Source: Pseudomonadota bacterium (GTDB taxonomy: Bacteria; Pseudomonadota; Alphaproteobacteria; Elsterales; Elsteraceae). Taken from it: 9,652 nt of DNA. A model generated the notes under the pieces. It had not been told where the DNA came from. It did no database searches and saw only the letters and a program-made list of their open reading frames with translations. The DNA lies in NCBI GenBank assembly GCA_016195115.1, contig JACQAI010000411.1, forward strand, positions 1 through 9,652, written 5' to 3'. How positions within the stretch are numbered: the stretch's first letter is position 1; every line of letters begins with the position of its first letter. A program made the position numbers and the translations under genes. Below are positions 1 through 8,100 of this stretch, in pieces.

Positions 1-244
1 CGATCAGCCGCGCCCCGAGCCTGGTGTGCGCCTCGAGCTCGCGCTCGGCATCCGCGCGGGTGGTGACCCGCAGCGGCGACGAGCGGCCGCCGCGCCGCGC
101 CAATTCGGGCAACGCATCGAGCGCCGCGCTCGCCGAGCCGTAGCGGCCCACCAAGTGATGGAAGGTCACCGGACCGACGCGCTCGGTGCGGGCCAGCCGC
201 AGCCACGCGAGCGATTCGCCGGCGGAAGGCACGCGCGCCGTCAT
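1..244 (-). CDS. dprA: DprA/Smf DNA-processing protein, N-terminal part (runs off the left edge)
   Basis: DprA binds incoming single-stranded DNA and loads RecA during natural transformation; it is cytoplasmic and widespread even in bacteria not known to be competent. Only about 81 codons are in the window. The ATG at 244-242 overlaps the TGA of the upstream gene (ATGA), which supports this start and suggests translational coupling. The visible residues match the DprA N-terminal region: WLRLARTERVGPVTF (residues 14-28), then HHLVGRYGSASAALDALPEL and a following RRGGR. This is the helical SAM-like/HhH segment that precedes the Rossmann-like DNA-binding domain. The Rossmann domain lies beyond the window, so integrity of the full gene cannot be judged. 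The position after plsY agrees with the plsY-dprA order I recall in alphaproteobacteria. The family call is from remembered motifs, not a search. Confidence 0.85.
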   Translation of the reverse strand, partial: MTARVPSAGESLAWLRLARTERVGPVTFHHLVGRYGSASAALDALPELARRGGRSSPLRVTTRADAERELEAHTRLGARLI

Positions 245-2136
245 CCGTCGTCGAGCCCCCGCCAGGGCGACATCGCGGCCGGCCGGACGACTTCGGCGGC
301 CAGCGCCGGACCGTTGAGATAGTCGAAGCCCGCGACCTGCGCGGCGCGCACCAAGGTCGGGCTCGCGATGCCATGCAGATGCGCGGTCATGTCCTGCGCG
401 TGCGCACCGCCGACGAACTCGGCGAGCCGCTCGCGCTGTCGGTCGGCGGCGGCGTCGCGGGCCTGCTCGAGGTCGATGCCGACCGAGGACAGCCCGAGGC
501 GCGCCAGCCGCTCGAACTCGTGGAAGTCGAGCGTCACGCTCACGATCAGGGCGCGGCAAAACGGCTGGATCGCGGCGACCGCCTCGCCAAGCCGAGCGGT
601 CGGCGCCTCGTCGAGCAGCCGGGTGATCTCGATGACGAGGTGCCGGCGCACCGCGGGTCGCTGGGCGCGGCACAGATCGACCATCTGGCCGCTGCTGTGA
701 TCGATCAGCGACTGCAGCCGGATCGGTGCCGTCACGAGCGCGCGCTCCGAGCGCCGGACCAGGCGGCGCACGTCCTTGAGCGCGCGCTGCAGCACGGCGC
801 GGTCGATCTCGAACGCGACCGGCGGGTCGTTGGGCGGATAGGCGGCGGCGCCGCGATGGACCGCGCCGCCGGCGTCGAGGCGCATCGCGCGGGCGCCGAA
901 CACCGAGATCATGCCGCGTTTGGTGTACAGGGTCGGTCGATAGCTGACCCCGACCTCGCCGAGCCGGTCGCGCAGCTTGGCCTGGATCGCCGTATCGGGC
1001 GGCGGCGCGACGTCCTCGCGCTCGGACAGCGCGTGGTCGAGCTCGCCGACGGTCGGCGCCCGCGCGGTGCGGCGCGCGATGTGCGCGATCGGTGCCACGA
1101 ACGCAGCGACCGCGGGCTCCGGCATCGGGCCGATCTCGCCGAGCAACCGGTCGCGGATCTCACGCGCCAAGGCGGCGACCTTGAGCCGCGCCTCGTCCTC
1201 GTCGAGCTCGGCGAACAGGATCAGGTAGCAGCCTTCGGCGACCGGCGCGAACACGTCGATCGGCGCGAGCCGGCGGGTCAAGACCTGCTCGGCGATCGCG
1301 CGCACCCGCTCGGCGGTCGCCGGCCAGCGCGCGCCGAGCTCGGCGCGCAAAGCGTCGAGCTGCATCAGCTGCAGCTTGCCGGCGGTGCCGCGCCCCAGGT
1401 TATGCGCGACGTCGGCGATCCGCGCCTCGAAGCGGGCCTGGGCGGCGGCGGTCTGCTCGGGTGCTTGCCCGGGCGGCGCGCTACGCGCGGGGCGATCCCA
1501 CAGCGGCGCGTCGGCCGCCGCTGCGCGCCGCGACACCAGCTCCGGGGTCGTGGCGAGCCGCTGGCTCAGCGCGGCGACCTCGCTGGCGCCGTCGGCGTTG
1601 GCCTCGGCGAGGTCGGTCACGTAGGCGTGCACCCAGTAGCGCTCGACCAGATTGAAGTCGCCGGTCATGCGCTGACGGATCTCGTTGGCGATCGCCATCG
1701 CCTTGATGCGCGCCTGCGCTTCGGTCAGGTTGGCGAACAACAACAAGTAACTGTCGTCGTCATAGGCGACGTAGGCGTCGCCGGGTGCGAGCCGCCGCTG
1801 GATGGTGCGTTGGGTGACCTCGCGCACCTTGCCGGCGATGCCCTGCCAGCGCTCGCCGAGCTCGGCCTTGATCGCCTCGAGATCGACGAACTGCATCTTG
1901 CCGGCGACCGCGCCTTGGCCTTGCTCGAGCAGCTCGGCGATGCGGCCTTGGAATGCGGCGTGGGCGAGGTCGCGGCGACCCGCGTTGGCGCGCGCGGCTG
2001 GCGTGCGTTCCGGCGCGACCGGCGGCGTGTCGTCACCGGCGCGCGGCCGCGCGGTCGTTCCGTGCAGGACCTCGTCGAACAGCGCGCCGGTCAGTCGCTT
2101 GAAGAGGCCGCGCTTGCGCGAGCTTGCCATCGTCAC
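241..2136 (-). CDS. Degenerate tandem GGDEF-like plus EAL-like domain protein (631 aa)
   Basis: I do not recognise a named gene. A short basic N-terminus (SSRKRGLFKRL) is followed by two homologous repeats, about residues 62-158 and 236-334. Each has the pattern AGK-x-Q, a helix, RRLAP, an acidic or short turn, then (L/I)LLFA-type strand and a long A-rich helix. This resembles the second half of a GGDEF domain, but the loop reads YDDDSY in repeat one and VAEGCY in repeat two. Residues 398-615 resemble an EAL domain: SYRPTLYTKRG then FGARAMR where an EAL motif would be expected, VIEIT (501-505) at the ELTE-like position, LDFHEFERLARLGLSSVGID (536-555), and GFDYLNGPAL near the end. Signature residues for diguanylate cyclase or phosphodiesterase activity are absent, so a non-catalytic c-di-GMP receptor or scaffold is inferred. 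There is no signal peptide or membrane segment. The start is GTG at 2136; ATG at 2130 (629 aa) is equally possible, and neither has a good Shine-Dalgarno sequence. The TGA overlaps the dprA ATG. Confidence 0.6.
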   Translation of the reverse strand: MTMASSRKRGLFKRLTGALFDEVLHGTTARPRAGDDTPPVAPERTPAARANAGRRDLAHAAFQGRIAELLEQGQGAVAGKMQFVDLEAIKAELGERWQGIAGKVREVTQRTIQRRLAPGDAYVAYDDDSYLLLFANLTEAQARIKAMAIANEIRQRMTGDFNLVERYWVHAYVTDLAEANADGASEVAALSQRLATTPELVSRRAAAADAPLWDRPARSAPPGQAPEQTAAAQARFEARIADVAHNLGRGTAGKLQLMQLDALRAELGARWPATAERVRAIAEQVLTRRLAPIDVFAPVAEGCYLILFAELDEDEARLKVAALAREIRDRLLGEIGPMPEPAVAAFVAPIAHIARRTARAPTVGELDHALSEREDVAPPPDTAIQAKLRDRLGEVGVSYRPTLYTKRGMISVFGARAMRLDAGGAVHRGAAAYPPNDPPVAFEIDRAVLQRALKDVRRLVRRSERALVTAPIRLQSLIDHSSGQMVDLCRAQRPAVRRHLVIEITRLLDEAPTARLGEAVAAIQPFCRALIVSVTLDFHEFERLARLGLSSVGIDLEQARDAAADRQRERLAEFVGGAHAQDMTAHLHGIASPTLVRAAQVAGFDYLNGPALAAEVVRPAAMSPWRGLDDG

Positions 2137-2150
2137 CGCTCGGGGGAGGG

Positions 2151-2165
2151 CCGCGCGACGCGCGG
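2151..2165 (-). other. Perfect GC hairpin directly after the plsY stop
   Basis: The sequence CCGCGC-GTC-GCGCGG (minus strand) forms a perfect 6-bp stem with a 3-base loop. It begins two bases after the plsY stop codon and ends 14 bases before the GTG of the next gene. No run of T follows (the next bases are CCCTCCCCC), so it is not a classical intrinsic terminator. It could be an RNA-processing or stabilising hairpin, or it could affect ribosome access to the next gene. In such GC-rich DNA a short palindrome can also arise by chance. Confidence 0.35.
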
Positions 2166-2166
2166 A

Positions 2167-2781
2167 TCAGGCGCCGCGGCCGATCTTCGGTTCTTGGCCG
2201 GTCACCAGCCGCCGGATGTTGGTATGATGGCGCAAGACGATCAAAACCGCCAGCAACAGCCCGAGCTGGAAGCGCTGCCGGTCGGCGAGCTGCAGGGCGT
2301 AGAACGGCGCGGCGCAGATCGCGATCAGCCCCGCCAGCGAGGAATAGCGCGTCAACGCCGCGACCGCGAGCCAAGTCGCGCACGCCGCGACGCCGACCGG
2401 CCACGCGAGCGCCAACCAGACGCCGAGGCCCGTCGCGACGCCTTTGCCGCCGCGGAACTTGAGCCATACCGGAAACAGATGGCCGATGACGGCCATGCCG
2501 CCGGCCACCACGGCCATGTCCGGCCCCATCGTGCCCGCCGCCAGCACGGCGGCCGTGCCCTTGCCGCCGTCGAGCAGCACGGTCAGGGCGGCGAGCGCCT
2601 TGTTGCCGGTGCGCAGCACGTTGGTCGCGCCGATACTGCCCGAGCCGATGCGGCGCAGATCGCCGAGACCGGCGAGGCGCGTCAGCACCAGGCCGAACGG
2701 GATCGAGCCGATCAGGTAGGCGGCCAGCGCGCAGGCGTAGAACGGCCACACGTAGCCGAAGTCGCCGAGCGGATGGATCAT
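2167..2781 (-). CDS. plsY: Glycerol-3-phosphate acyltransferase PlsY (204 aa)
   Basis: PlsY transfers an acyl group from acyl-phosphate to the sn-1 position of glycerol 3-phosphate, the first membrane step of phospholipid synthesis. It is an integral inner-membrane protein of about 200 residues, as here. The family motifs are all visible: GSIPFG (25-30), GSGSIGATNVLRTG (46-59), DGGKG (71-75), GHLFPVWLKFRGGKGVAT (100-117) and RHHTNIRRLVTGQE (184-197). Hydrophobic stretches at about 12-34, 62-82, 87-104, 118-142, 148-165 and 172-183 fit a multi-pass protein. The second motif has Ser49 where I remember Asn as usual (GSGN). The ATG at 2781 overlaps the TGA of the pyrC-like gene as ATGA, which fixes the start better than the longer open frame extending upstream through pyrC. 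Coupled translation with pyrC is likely. Confidence 0.95.
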   Translation of the reverse strand: MIHPLGDFGYVWPFYACALAAYLIGSIPFGLVLTRLAGLGDLRRIGSGSIGATNVLRTGNKALAALTVLLDGGKGTAAVLAAGTMGPDMAVVAGGMAVIGHLFPVWLKFRGGKGVATGLGVWLALAWPVGVAACATWLAVAALTRYSSLAGLIAICAAPFYALQLADRQRFQLGLLLAVLIVLRHHTNIRRLVTGQEPKIGRGA

Positions 2782-4079
2782 GACGCGGCACCATAGACAC
2801 GCCGTCCGCCGAGCCAGGTGCCGATGACGCGGCCCTGCACCGGCCGGCCGTCGAACGGCGAGTTTTTCGACTTCGACCGGAACGCCTTCTCGTCGATGCG
2901 CCACGGCTTGGCGGCGTCGAACAGCACCAGGTCGGCGGGCGCGCCCTTGGCGAGCGTGCCGCCGGGCCGGCGCAGGATGCGCGCGGGGTTGGCGCTGAGC
3001 GCGGCGATCAGCGCCCCCAAGGTCAGGAAGCCGTTGTGCACCAGCTCGAGCCCGAGCGGCAGCAGGGTCTCGAGCCCGATCATGCCGAACTCGGCCTGCT
3101 GAAAGGGCAGGCGCTTGGAATCCTGATCCTGCGGCGAATGGTCGGATGCGATGACGTCGATCGTGCCGTCCTTGAGCGCATCGACCACGGCGCGCCGGTC
3201 CCACTCGCTGCGCAGCGGCGGAGATACCTTGGTGAAAGTGCGATAATCGCCGATCGCGGTCTCGTTGAGCGCGAAGTAGTGCGGCGCGGTGTCGGCCGTG
3301 ACCGCGACGCCGCGCCGCTTGGCGGCGCGCACCGCCTCGATCGACGCCGCGGTGGTCAACGGGCCGGCGTGATAGCGCCCGCCGGTGAGCTCGACCAAGC
3401 GCAGGTCGCGCTCGATCTGTATGGCTTCGGCCGCCGCCGGGATGGCGGGCAGGCCGAGACGGGTGGCGATCTCGCCCTCGGTCATGGCGCCGCCCGCCGC
3501 CAGGGTCGGCTCTTCCGGATGATTGAGAATCAGCTGGTCGAAGGTGCTGGCGTAGCCGAGCGCACGGCGCAGCACCCGCGCGTCGGCGACCGTGTGCGGG
3601 CTGTCGGTGAAGCCGACCGCGCCGGCGGCCGTCATCAAGCCCATCTCGGTGAGGTGCTTGCCGGCGCGGCCGCGCGTGATCGCGCCGTAGGCGTAGACGC
3701 GCGCCCGGCCGGTCTCGGCGGCGCGGCGGGCAATGAACTCGACCAGCGACGGCTCGTCGATCACCGGCTCGGTGTTGGGCAGGCAAGCGAGGCTGGTGAC
3801 GCCGCCCGCCGCCGCGGCGGCCGTGGCCGAGGCGATGTTCTCCTTGTGCTCCTCGCCCGGCTCGCGCAGCTGCACGCGCATGTCGACCAAGCCGGGTGCG
3901 AGACACAAGCCGCGCGCGTCGATCACCTCGACGTCGGCCGGCGGGTTGCCGAGCAGGTCGTCGGGCAGCAGCGCCGGCCCGCGGTCGGCGATCACGCCGT
4001 TTTCGACCAGCACGTCCTCGACCCGGTCGGTGCCGGCTTCGGGCGCGATCACGCGGCCGGCGCGGAACAGCAGCCGCAT
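2778..4079 (-). CDS. pyrC: PyrC-like dihydroorotase homologue, probably catalytically inactive (pseudo-dihydroorotase PyrC', 433 aa)
   Basis: This is a member of the dihydroorotase/amidohydrolase family, whose active members close carbamoyl-aspartate to dihydroorotate. The fold markers are present: APGLVDMRVQLREPG (61-75), LPNTEPVIDEP (100-110), GFTDS (156-160), NHPEE (186-190), VSPPLRSEWDR (285-295), ASDHSPQ (311-317) and a C-terminal RSKSKNSPFDG (401-411). However, the His-x-His zinc motif expected after VD is Arg68-Val-Gln70, and the HxxHxS motif reads HAGPLTT (237-243), with Pro240 where the second His should be. Asp159, His187 and Asp313 remain. In Pseudomonas a pseudo-dihydroorotase of this type is a structural partner of PyrB in a dodecamer, so the same role is inferred here. 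The start used is ATG at 4079, which overlaps the pyrB stop (TGATG); the TTG one codon earlier is less likely. The 3' end overlaps plsY by 4 bases. Confidence 0.9.
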   Translation of the reverse strand: MRLLFRAGRVIAPEAGTDRVEDVLVENGVIADRGPALLPDDLLGNPPADVEVIDARGLCLAPGLVDMRVQLREPGEEHKENIASATAAAAAGGVTSLACLPNTEPVIDEPSLVEFIARRAAETGRARVYAYGAITRGRAGKHLTEMGLMTAAGAVGFTDSPHTVADARVLRRALGYASTFDQLILNHPEEPTLAAGGAMTEGEIATRLGLPAIPAAAEAIQIERDLRLVELTGGRYHAGPLTTAASIEAVRAAKRRGVAVTADTAPHYFALNETAIGDYRTFTKVSPPLRSEWDRRAVVDALKDGTIDVIASDHSPQDQDSKRLPFQQAEFGMIGLETLLPLGLELVHNGFLTLGALIAALSANPARILRRPGGTLAKGAPADLVLFDAAKPWRIDEKAFRSKSKNSPFDGRPVQGRVIGTWLGGRRVYGAAS

Positions 4080-5026
4080 CAATCGTTTCTCAGGGTCTGG
4101 CGGTGCTCGACCAGGGCTTCGAGGCAGGCCATGCGCACCGCCACGCCCATCTCGACCTGCTCGCGGATCAGGCTGCGGTCGATGTCGTCGGCGATCACGC
4201 TGTCGATCTCGATGCCGCGGTTCATCGGCCCGGGATGCATGACCAGCGCATCGGGTTGGGCGACCGCCAGCTTGTCGCGATCGAGCCCGAAGAAGTGGAA
4301 ATACTCGCGGGTCGACGGCACCAGCGCGCCCTGCATGCGCTCGGTCTGCAGCCGCAGCATCATGACGATGTCGCAGCCCGCGAGACCGCGCGCCATGTCG
4401 TGGAAGACCTCGACGCCCATGCGGTCGATGTTGGCCGGCAGCAAGGTCGGCGGTGCGACGACGCGGACGCGCGCACCCATGATGTTGAGCAAGTGGATGT
4501 TGGAGCGGGCGACCCGGCTGTGCGCGACGTCGCCGCAGATCGCCACGCTGAGGCCGCCGAGGCGGCCCTTGCGTCGCCGGATCGCCAGCGCGTCGAGCAG
4601 CGCCTGGGTCGGATGCTCGTGGGTGCCGTCGCCGCCGTTGATCACCGAGCAGTTGACCTTCTCGGACAACAGATGGACCGCGCCGGACTCGGGATGGCGC
4701 ACGACCAGCACGTCGACGTGCATGGCGTTGAGCGTCATCGCGGTGTCGATCAGGGTCTCGCCTTTCTTCACCGAGCTGGTCGCCACCGACATATTGATGA
4801 CGTCGGCGCCGAGCCGCTTGCCGGCAAGCTCGAACGAGGTCCGCGTGCGTGTCGAGTTCTCGAAGAACAGGTTGATGACGGTGCGGCCGCGCAGGCTGGC
4901 ACCCTTCTTGACCTCGCCGCGGTTGACCTCGACATGGGTTTCGGCGGCATCGAGCAGCAGATCGATGTCGTCCGGGCCCATGCCTTCGATGGCGAGCAAA
5001 TGGCGATGGGCGAAGGCCGCGCTCAT
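4079..5026 (-). CDS. pyrB: Aspartate carbamoyltransferase catalytic chain PyrB (315 aa)
   Basis: PyrB condenses carbamoyl phosphate with L-aspartate to give carbamoyl-aspartate, the committed step of pyrimidine synthesis in the cytoplasm. All hallmark motifs are seen: STRTRTSF (58-65) for carbamoyl phosphate binding, SSVKKGE (84-90) with the swinging-loop Ser and Lys, HPTQALLD (138-145), GDVAHSRVARS (165-175), MMLRLQTER (222-230) for aspartate binding, and HPGPMNRG (264-271). Length is typical (about 305-335). No pyrI regulatory chain lies next to it; the adjacent pyrC-like gene, whose product seems to have lost zinc ligands, suggests a class A enzyme made of PyrB and pseudo-PyrC. The ATG at 5026 lacks a well-placed Shine-Dalgarno sequence: the nearest GGAGG is 19 bases upstream. 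A promoter candidate sits just in front. The stop overlaps the next start (TGATG), so coupling is likely. Confidence 0.97.
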   Translation of the reverse strand: MSAAFAHRHLLAIEGMGPDDIDLLLDAAETHVEVNRGEVKKGASLRGRTVINLFFENSTRTRTSFELAGKRLGADVINMSVATSSVKKGETLIDTAMTLNAMHVDVLVVRHPESGAVHLLSEKVNCSVINGGDGTHEHPTQALLDALAIRRRKGRLGGLSVAICGDVAHSRVARSNIHLLNIMGARVRVVAPPTLLPANIDRMGVEVFHDMARGLAGCDIVMMLRLQTERMQGALVPSTREYFHFFGLDRDKLAVAQPDALVMHPGPMNRGIEIDSVIADDIDRSLIREQVEMGVAVRMACLEALVEHRQTLRND

Positions 5027-5037
5027 GTCGAAGCCGG

Positions 5038-5065
5038 ACTATAAGCCTCCCGTCGGCAGCGACAA
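5038..5065 (-). promoter_or_regulatory. Candidate sigma-70-type promoter in front of pyrB
   Basis: The 79-base gap upstream of pyrB (5027-5105) holds TTGTCG (complement of 5060-5065) and TATAGT (complement of 5038-5043) with a 16-base spacer. They match TTGACA at 4 of 6 and TATAAT at 5 of 6 positions. The TATAGT lies in the only A/T-rich patch of the gap. Transcription starting 6-8 bases beyond the -10 would begin only a few bases before the pyrB ATG, giving a nearly leaderless message. That would fit the lack of a well-spaced Shine-Dalgarno sequence. No convincing terminator for the upstream glycosyltransferase gene was seen in this gap. The call is by eye only. Confidence 0.35.
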
Positions 5066-5105
5066 GCGCGAAGCGGGCGAATCGACGGCGATCGGGCGGG
5101 CGCTC

Positions 5106-8100
5106 TCAACGGCTTGCGCACCAACGCCGCCAGGCGTCGCGATAGGCGCGCTCGACCGCCGCGACATAGAGCGCGGCGTTGCCGACCGGGCTGGCGACCA
5201 GACGCGCCCGTAAGCCCGCCCGGATTGCCGCCAGGCCGTCGAGGTGGGCCGCGCAGCCCAGCGCGAGCGCGACGTAGTCGTCGTCGCTGCGCGCGATCAG
5301 CTCGGGCATGCCGAGCGCCGACAGGATCGATGCCGTGATTCGGCCGGCCACCGTCTCGCCCAGACGCGTGACGGCGGGAACGCCCATCCACAAGCCTTCG
5401 AGGCTGGTGATGCCGCCGTTCTGCGGGAACGGGTCGAGCGCCAGGTCGACCTCGCGGTAGGTCGCCAGGTGGGTATGCCGATCGGTCGCGCCGCGGATGA
5501 TGACGCGGTCCCCGGCGATGCCGAAGCCGGCCAGCCGCTCGAGCACGCGTCCGCGGTGGACGGCATCGGAAAACACCCGGTCCTTGAGCAGCAGGCGGCT
5601 GCCCATGCATTCCTTGAGGATGCGCGCCCATAGCACGAGGGCGGCATCGCTGACCTTGGTGAAACGGTTGAGGCAGCCGAACGTGACGGATCCCGCGGCG
5701 GCGGCGGGGAGTCCGTTGGGCTCCGGCATCTCCTCGGGCATCGGGTGGCTGAGCGCGCACGGCAGGTCGATGATCTGCTCGGCGAACAGCGGCCGCTCCG
5801 CCTCCGGCACGACGATCGGGTCGGCCAACAGGTAGTCGATCTCGGGGATGCCGGTGCCCGAGACGTTGCCCCAAGCGGTCAGCTCGACTGGCGCCGGCTT
5901 GGCGGTGAACACGGTGAGGCGGTTGCTCGAGGTATGGCCCGACAGATCGACCAGGAGATCGATCGCGTCGTCACGGATCATGCGGTCCAGCGCGTCGTCG
6001 CTGAGATGGCCGGCGACGCGCCAGCCGTCGGCGGCGTCGCGAAAGCGCTGCGTGAAGTCGTCCTGCTCGATGCCGTTCGAGTAGCAGAAGACCTCGAAGG
6101 CGGCGCGGTCGTGGCCCCACAACACCGGGCCGAAGCAGAAGGCCGCAGAGTGTCGGCAGAAGTCGCCCGAGACGTAGCCGATGCGCAAGCGTCGCTCGGG
6201 ATCGGGCGGGTTGGGCCAGCCGGTGCCGACCGGCGCGCGGCGATGGGCGCCGTACCAGTGCTGGCGCTCCGCCTGGACGTCCGCGATGGTGAATTGCGGC
6301 ATCGAGTCCATCCCGAAGATCAGGTTCGAGTGGGCCGCGGCGTAGTCCGGTGCGATCGCCAGGGCGCCCCGGTAGCTCGCGATCGACCGGTCCATGTCGC
6401 CGCGGTCGAACAGCGCCAAACCCAGATTGTTGTGCGCCTTGGCGTCGCGCGGCTCGAGCTCGATGGCTCGGCTGAACGATTGGATGGCCTCGTCGAGCTT
6501 GCCCTGTCGCCACAACACCGCCCCATAGGCGTTGTGCGCGTCGGCCGCGTTCGGCTGGAGCGCCAAGGCCTGGCGCAGCACGGCCGTGGCTTCGCCGATG
6601 CGCAGCTGCTCCGCCAGGTTGTTGCCCAGATTGGTGTACGCCCCGGCGTTCGCGGGCTCGAGCTCGATGGCGCGCCGGTAGGCGTGCTCGGCATCGGCGT
6701 GCCGACCGAGGTCGCGCAGCACGTTGCCGAGATTGTTGTGCGCGGTCGCGAATCCCGGACCGACCGCGATCGCCTGGTTGATGTAGCGCTCGGCGTCGGC
6801 GAGCTGGCCGAGCTTGCGATGGGCGACCCCGAGCAGGTGCAATGCGTCGAAATTGTTCGGGTCGCCCGCCAGCACCTGGCGATAGAGCGCCATCGCGGCA
6901 TCCAGCCGTCCGGCTTCGTGGTGGCCGAGCGCGAGCTCAAGCTGGTGGCGCATCTCTGCGGACACCGGCGCGGCGGCACCGCGCGTCGCGCACCAGCGGC
7001 GCCACAGGTCGCGATAGGCGACCTCGACTGCCGCGACGTAGCGCGCGACGTCGCCGACCGGCGACGCCAGCATGCGCGCGCGCAGGCCGGCGCGGCGCTC
7101 AGCGAGTCCCGCCGGATCGTCGGCGAGCCGACGCGCGTTCGCGACGTAGCCGTCGGCATCCTGCGCGACCAGGTCGGGCATGCCGAGCACCGTCATCAGC
7201 GCGCCGCCGACGCGGCCGGGCGGCGTCGTGCCGACGCGCGTGATCACCGGCACGCCCATCCACAGCGCTTCGAGCGTGCTGATGCCGCCGTTCTGAGGAT
7301 ACGGATCGAGCGCGATGTCGACCGCTCCGTACGCCGCCAGGTGACCGCGGTGATCGGTGCCGCCCTGGAATATCAGGCGATCCTCGGCGACGCCGAGGCG
7401 ACCCAGACGCGCGATCGTGTGGGCGCGTTCGCCGTCATTGGCGAAGACCTTGTCCTTGAGCAGCAGTCGGCTGGTCGGCAGCGCCGCCAGGATGCGCGCC
7501 CACATGGCCAGCGTCTCGTCGGTCACCTTGGCGAAGCGGTTGAAGCTTCCGAAAGTCAGGTGCTCGGCCGCCAACGCGGGCAGGGGGCCGACCGGCGGTG
7601 CGTAATCGGGCGCCTGGTAGGTCAACATGCTCGGCAGATCGACGACGGTTTCGGCGAACAGCGCCCGCTCGTCGGCCGGGATCATGATCGCGTCAGCGAA
7701 CAGCGCGTCGATCTCCGGAATGCCGGTGCCCGTGATGCTGCCCCACGCGGTGACCTGCACCGGTGCCGGCTTGGCGGTGAACACGATCAGGCGATTGCCC
7801 AAGGTGTGGCCCGACAGGTCGATCAGCACGTCGATCGCATCGGCGCGGATCTGGCGCGCCACATCGTCGTCCGACAGACCGGCGACGGGACGCCAGAGAT
7901 CGGCGCCGGCGCGGAAGCGCTCGGTCATGTCGTCGCCCTGCGCGACGCCGCTGTAACACACGACCTCGAACCGGCTGCGGTCGTGCCCCCACAACACGGG
8001 ACCGAAGGCGAACGCGGCTGAATGGCGGCGAAAATCGGCCGAGACATAGCCGAGGCGCAGCCGGCGCTCGGGATCCGGCGCATTCGGCCACGCCTCGAAG

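Noticed and set aside
373..2796. 807-codon open frame on the plus strand across the GGDEF/EAL-like gene and plsY
   Set aside because: It is the antisense shadow of two real genes in GC-rich DNA. Its translation is low-complexity, rich in Arg, Ala, Asp and Gln, with no recognisable domain, and it spans a gene boundary on the other strand.
2167..3906. 579-codon minus-strand frame ending in PlsY, which could be read as an N-terminally extended PlsY
   Set aside because: The part above 2781 overlaps pyrC in another frame and is Arg/Ala-rich with no motif. PlsY is normally about 200 residues, and the ATGA overlap gives a natural start.
4077..4082. TTG at 4082 as the pyrC start
   Set aside because: The ATG directly after it overlaps the pyrB stop as TGATG, a common coupled arrangement. 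The TTG would add a single residue only.
3036..5213. 725-codon open frame on the plus strand opposite pyrC and pyrB
   Set aside because: pyrB and pyrC on the minus strand carry full family motifs. This frame has no domain and runs across their junction and the intergenic gap.
5745..8021. 758-codon open frame on the plus strand opposite the glycosyltransferase
   Set aside because: The repeat-like look of its translation comes from the duplicated TPR/catalytic units on the other strand. It has no independent start signal or motif.
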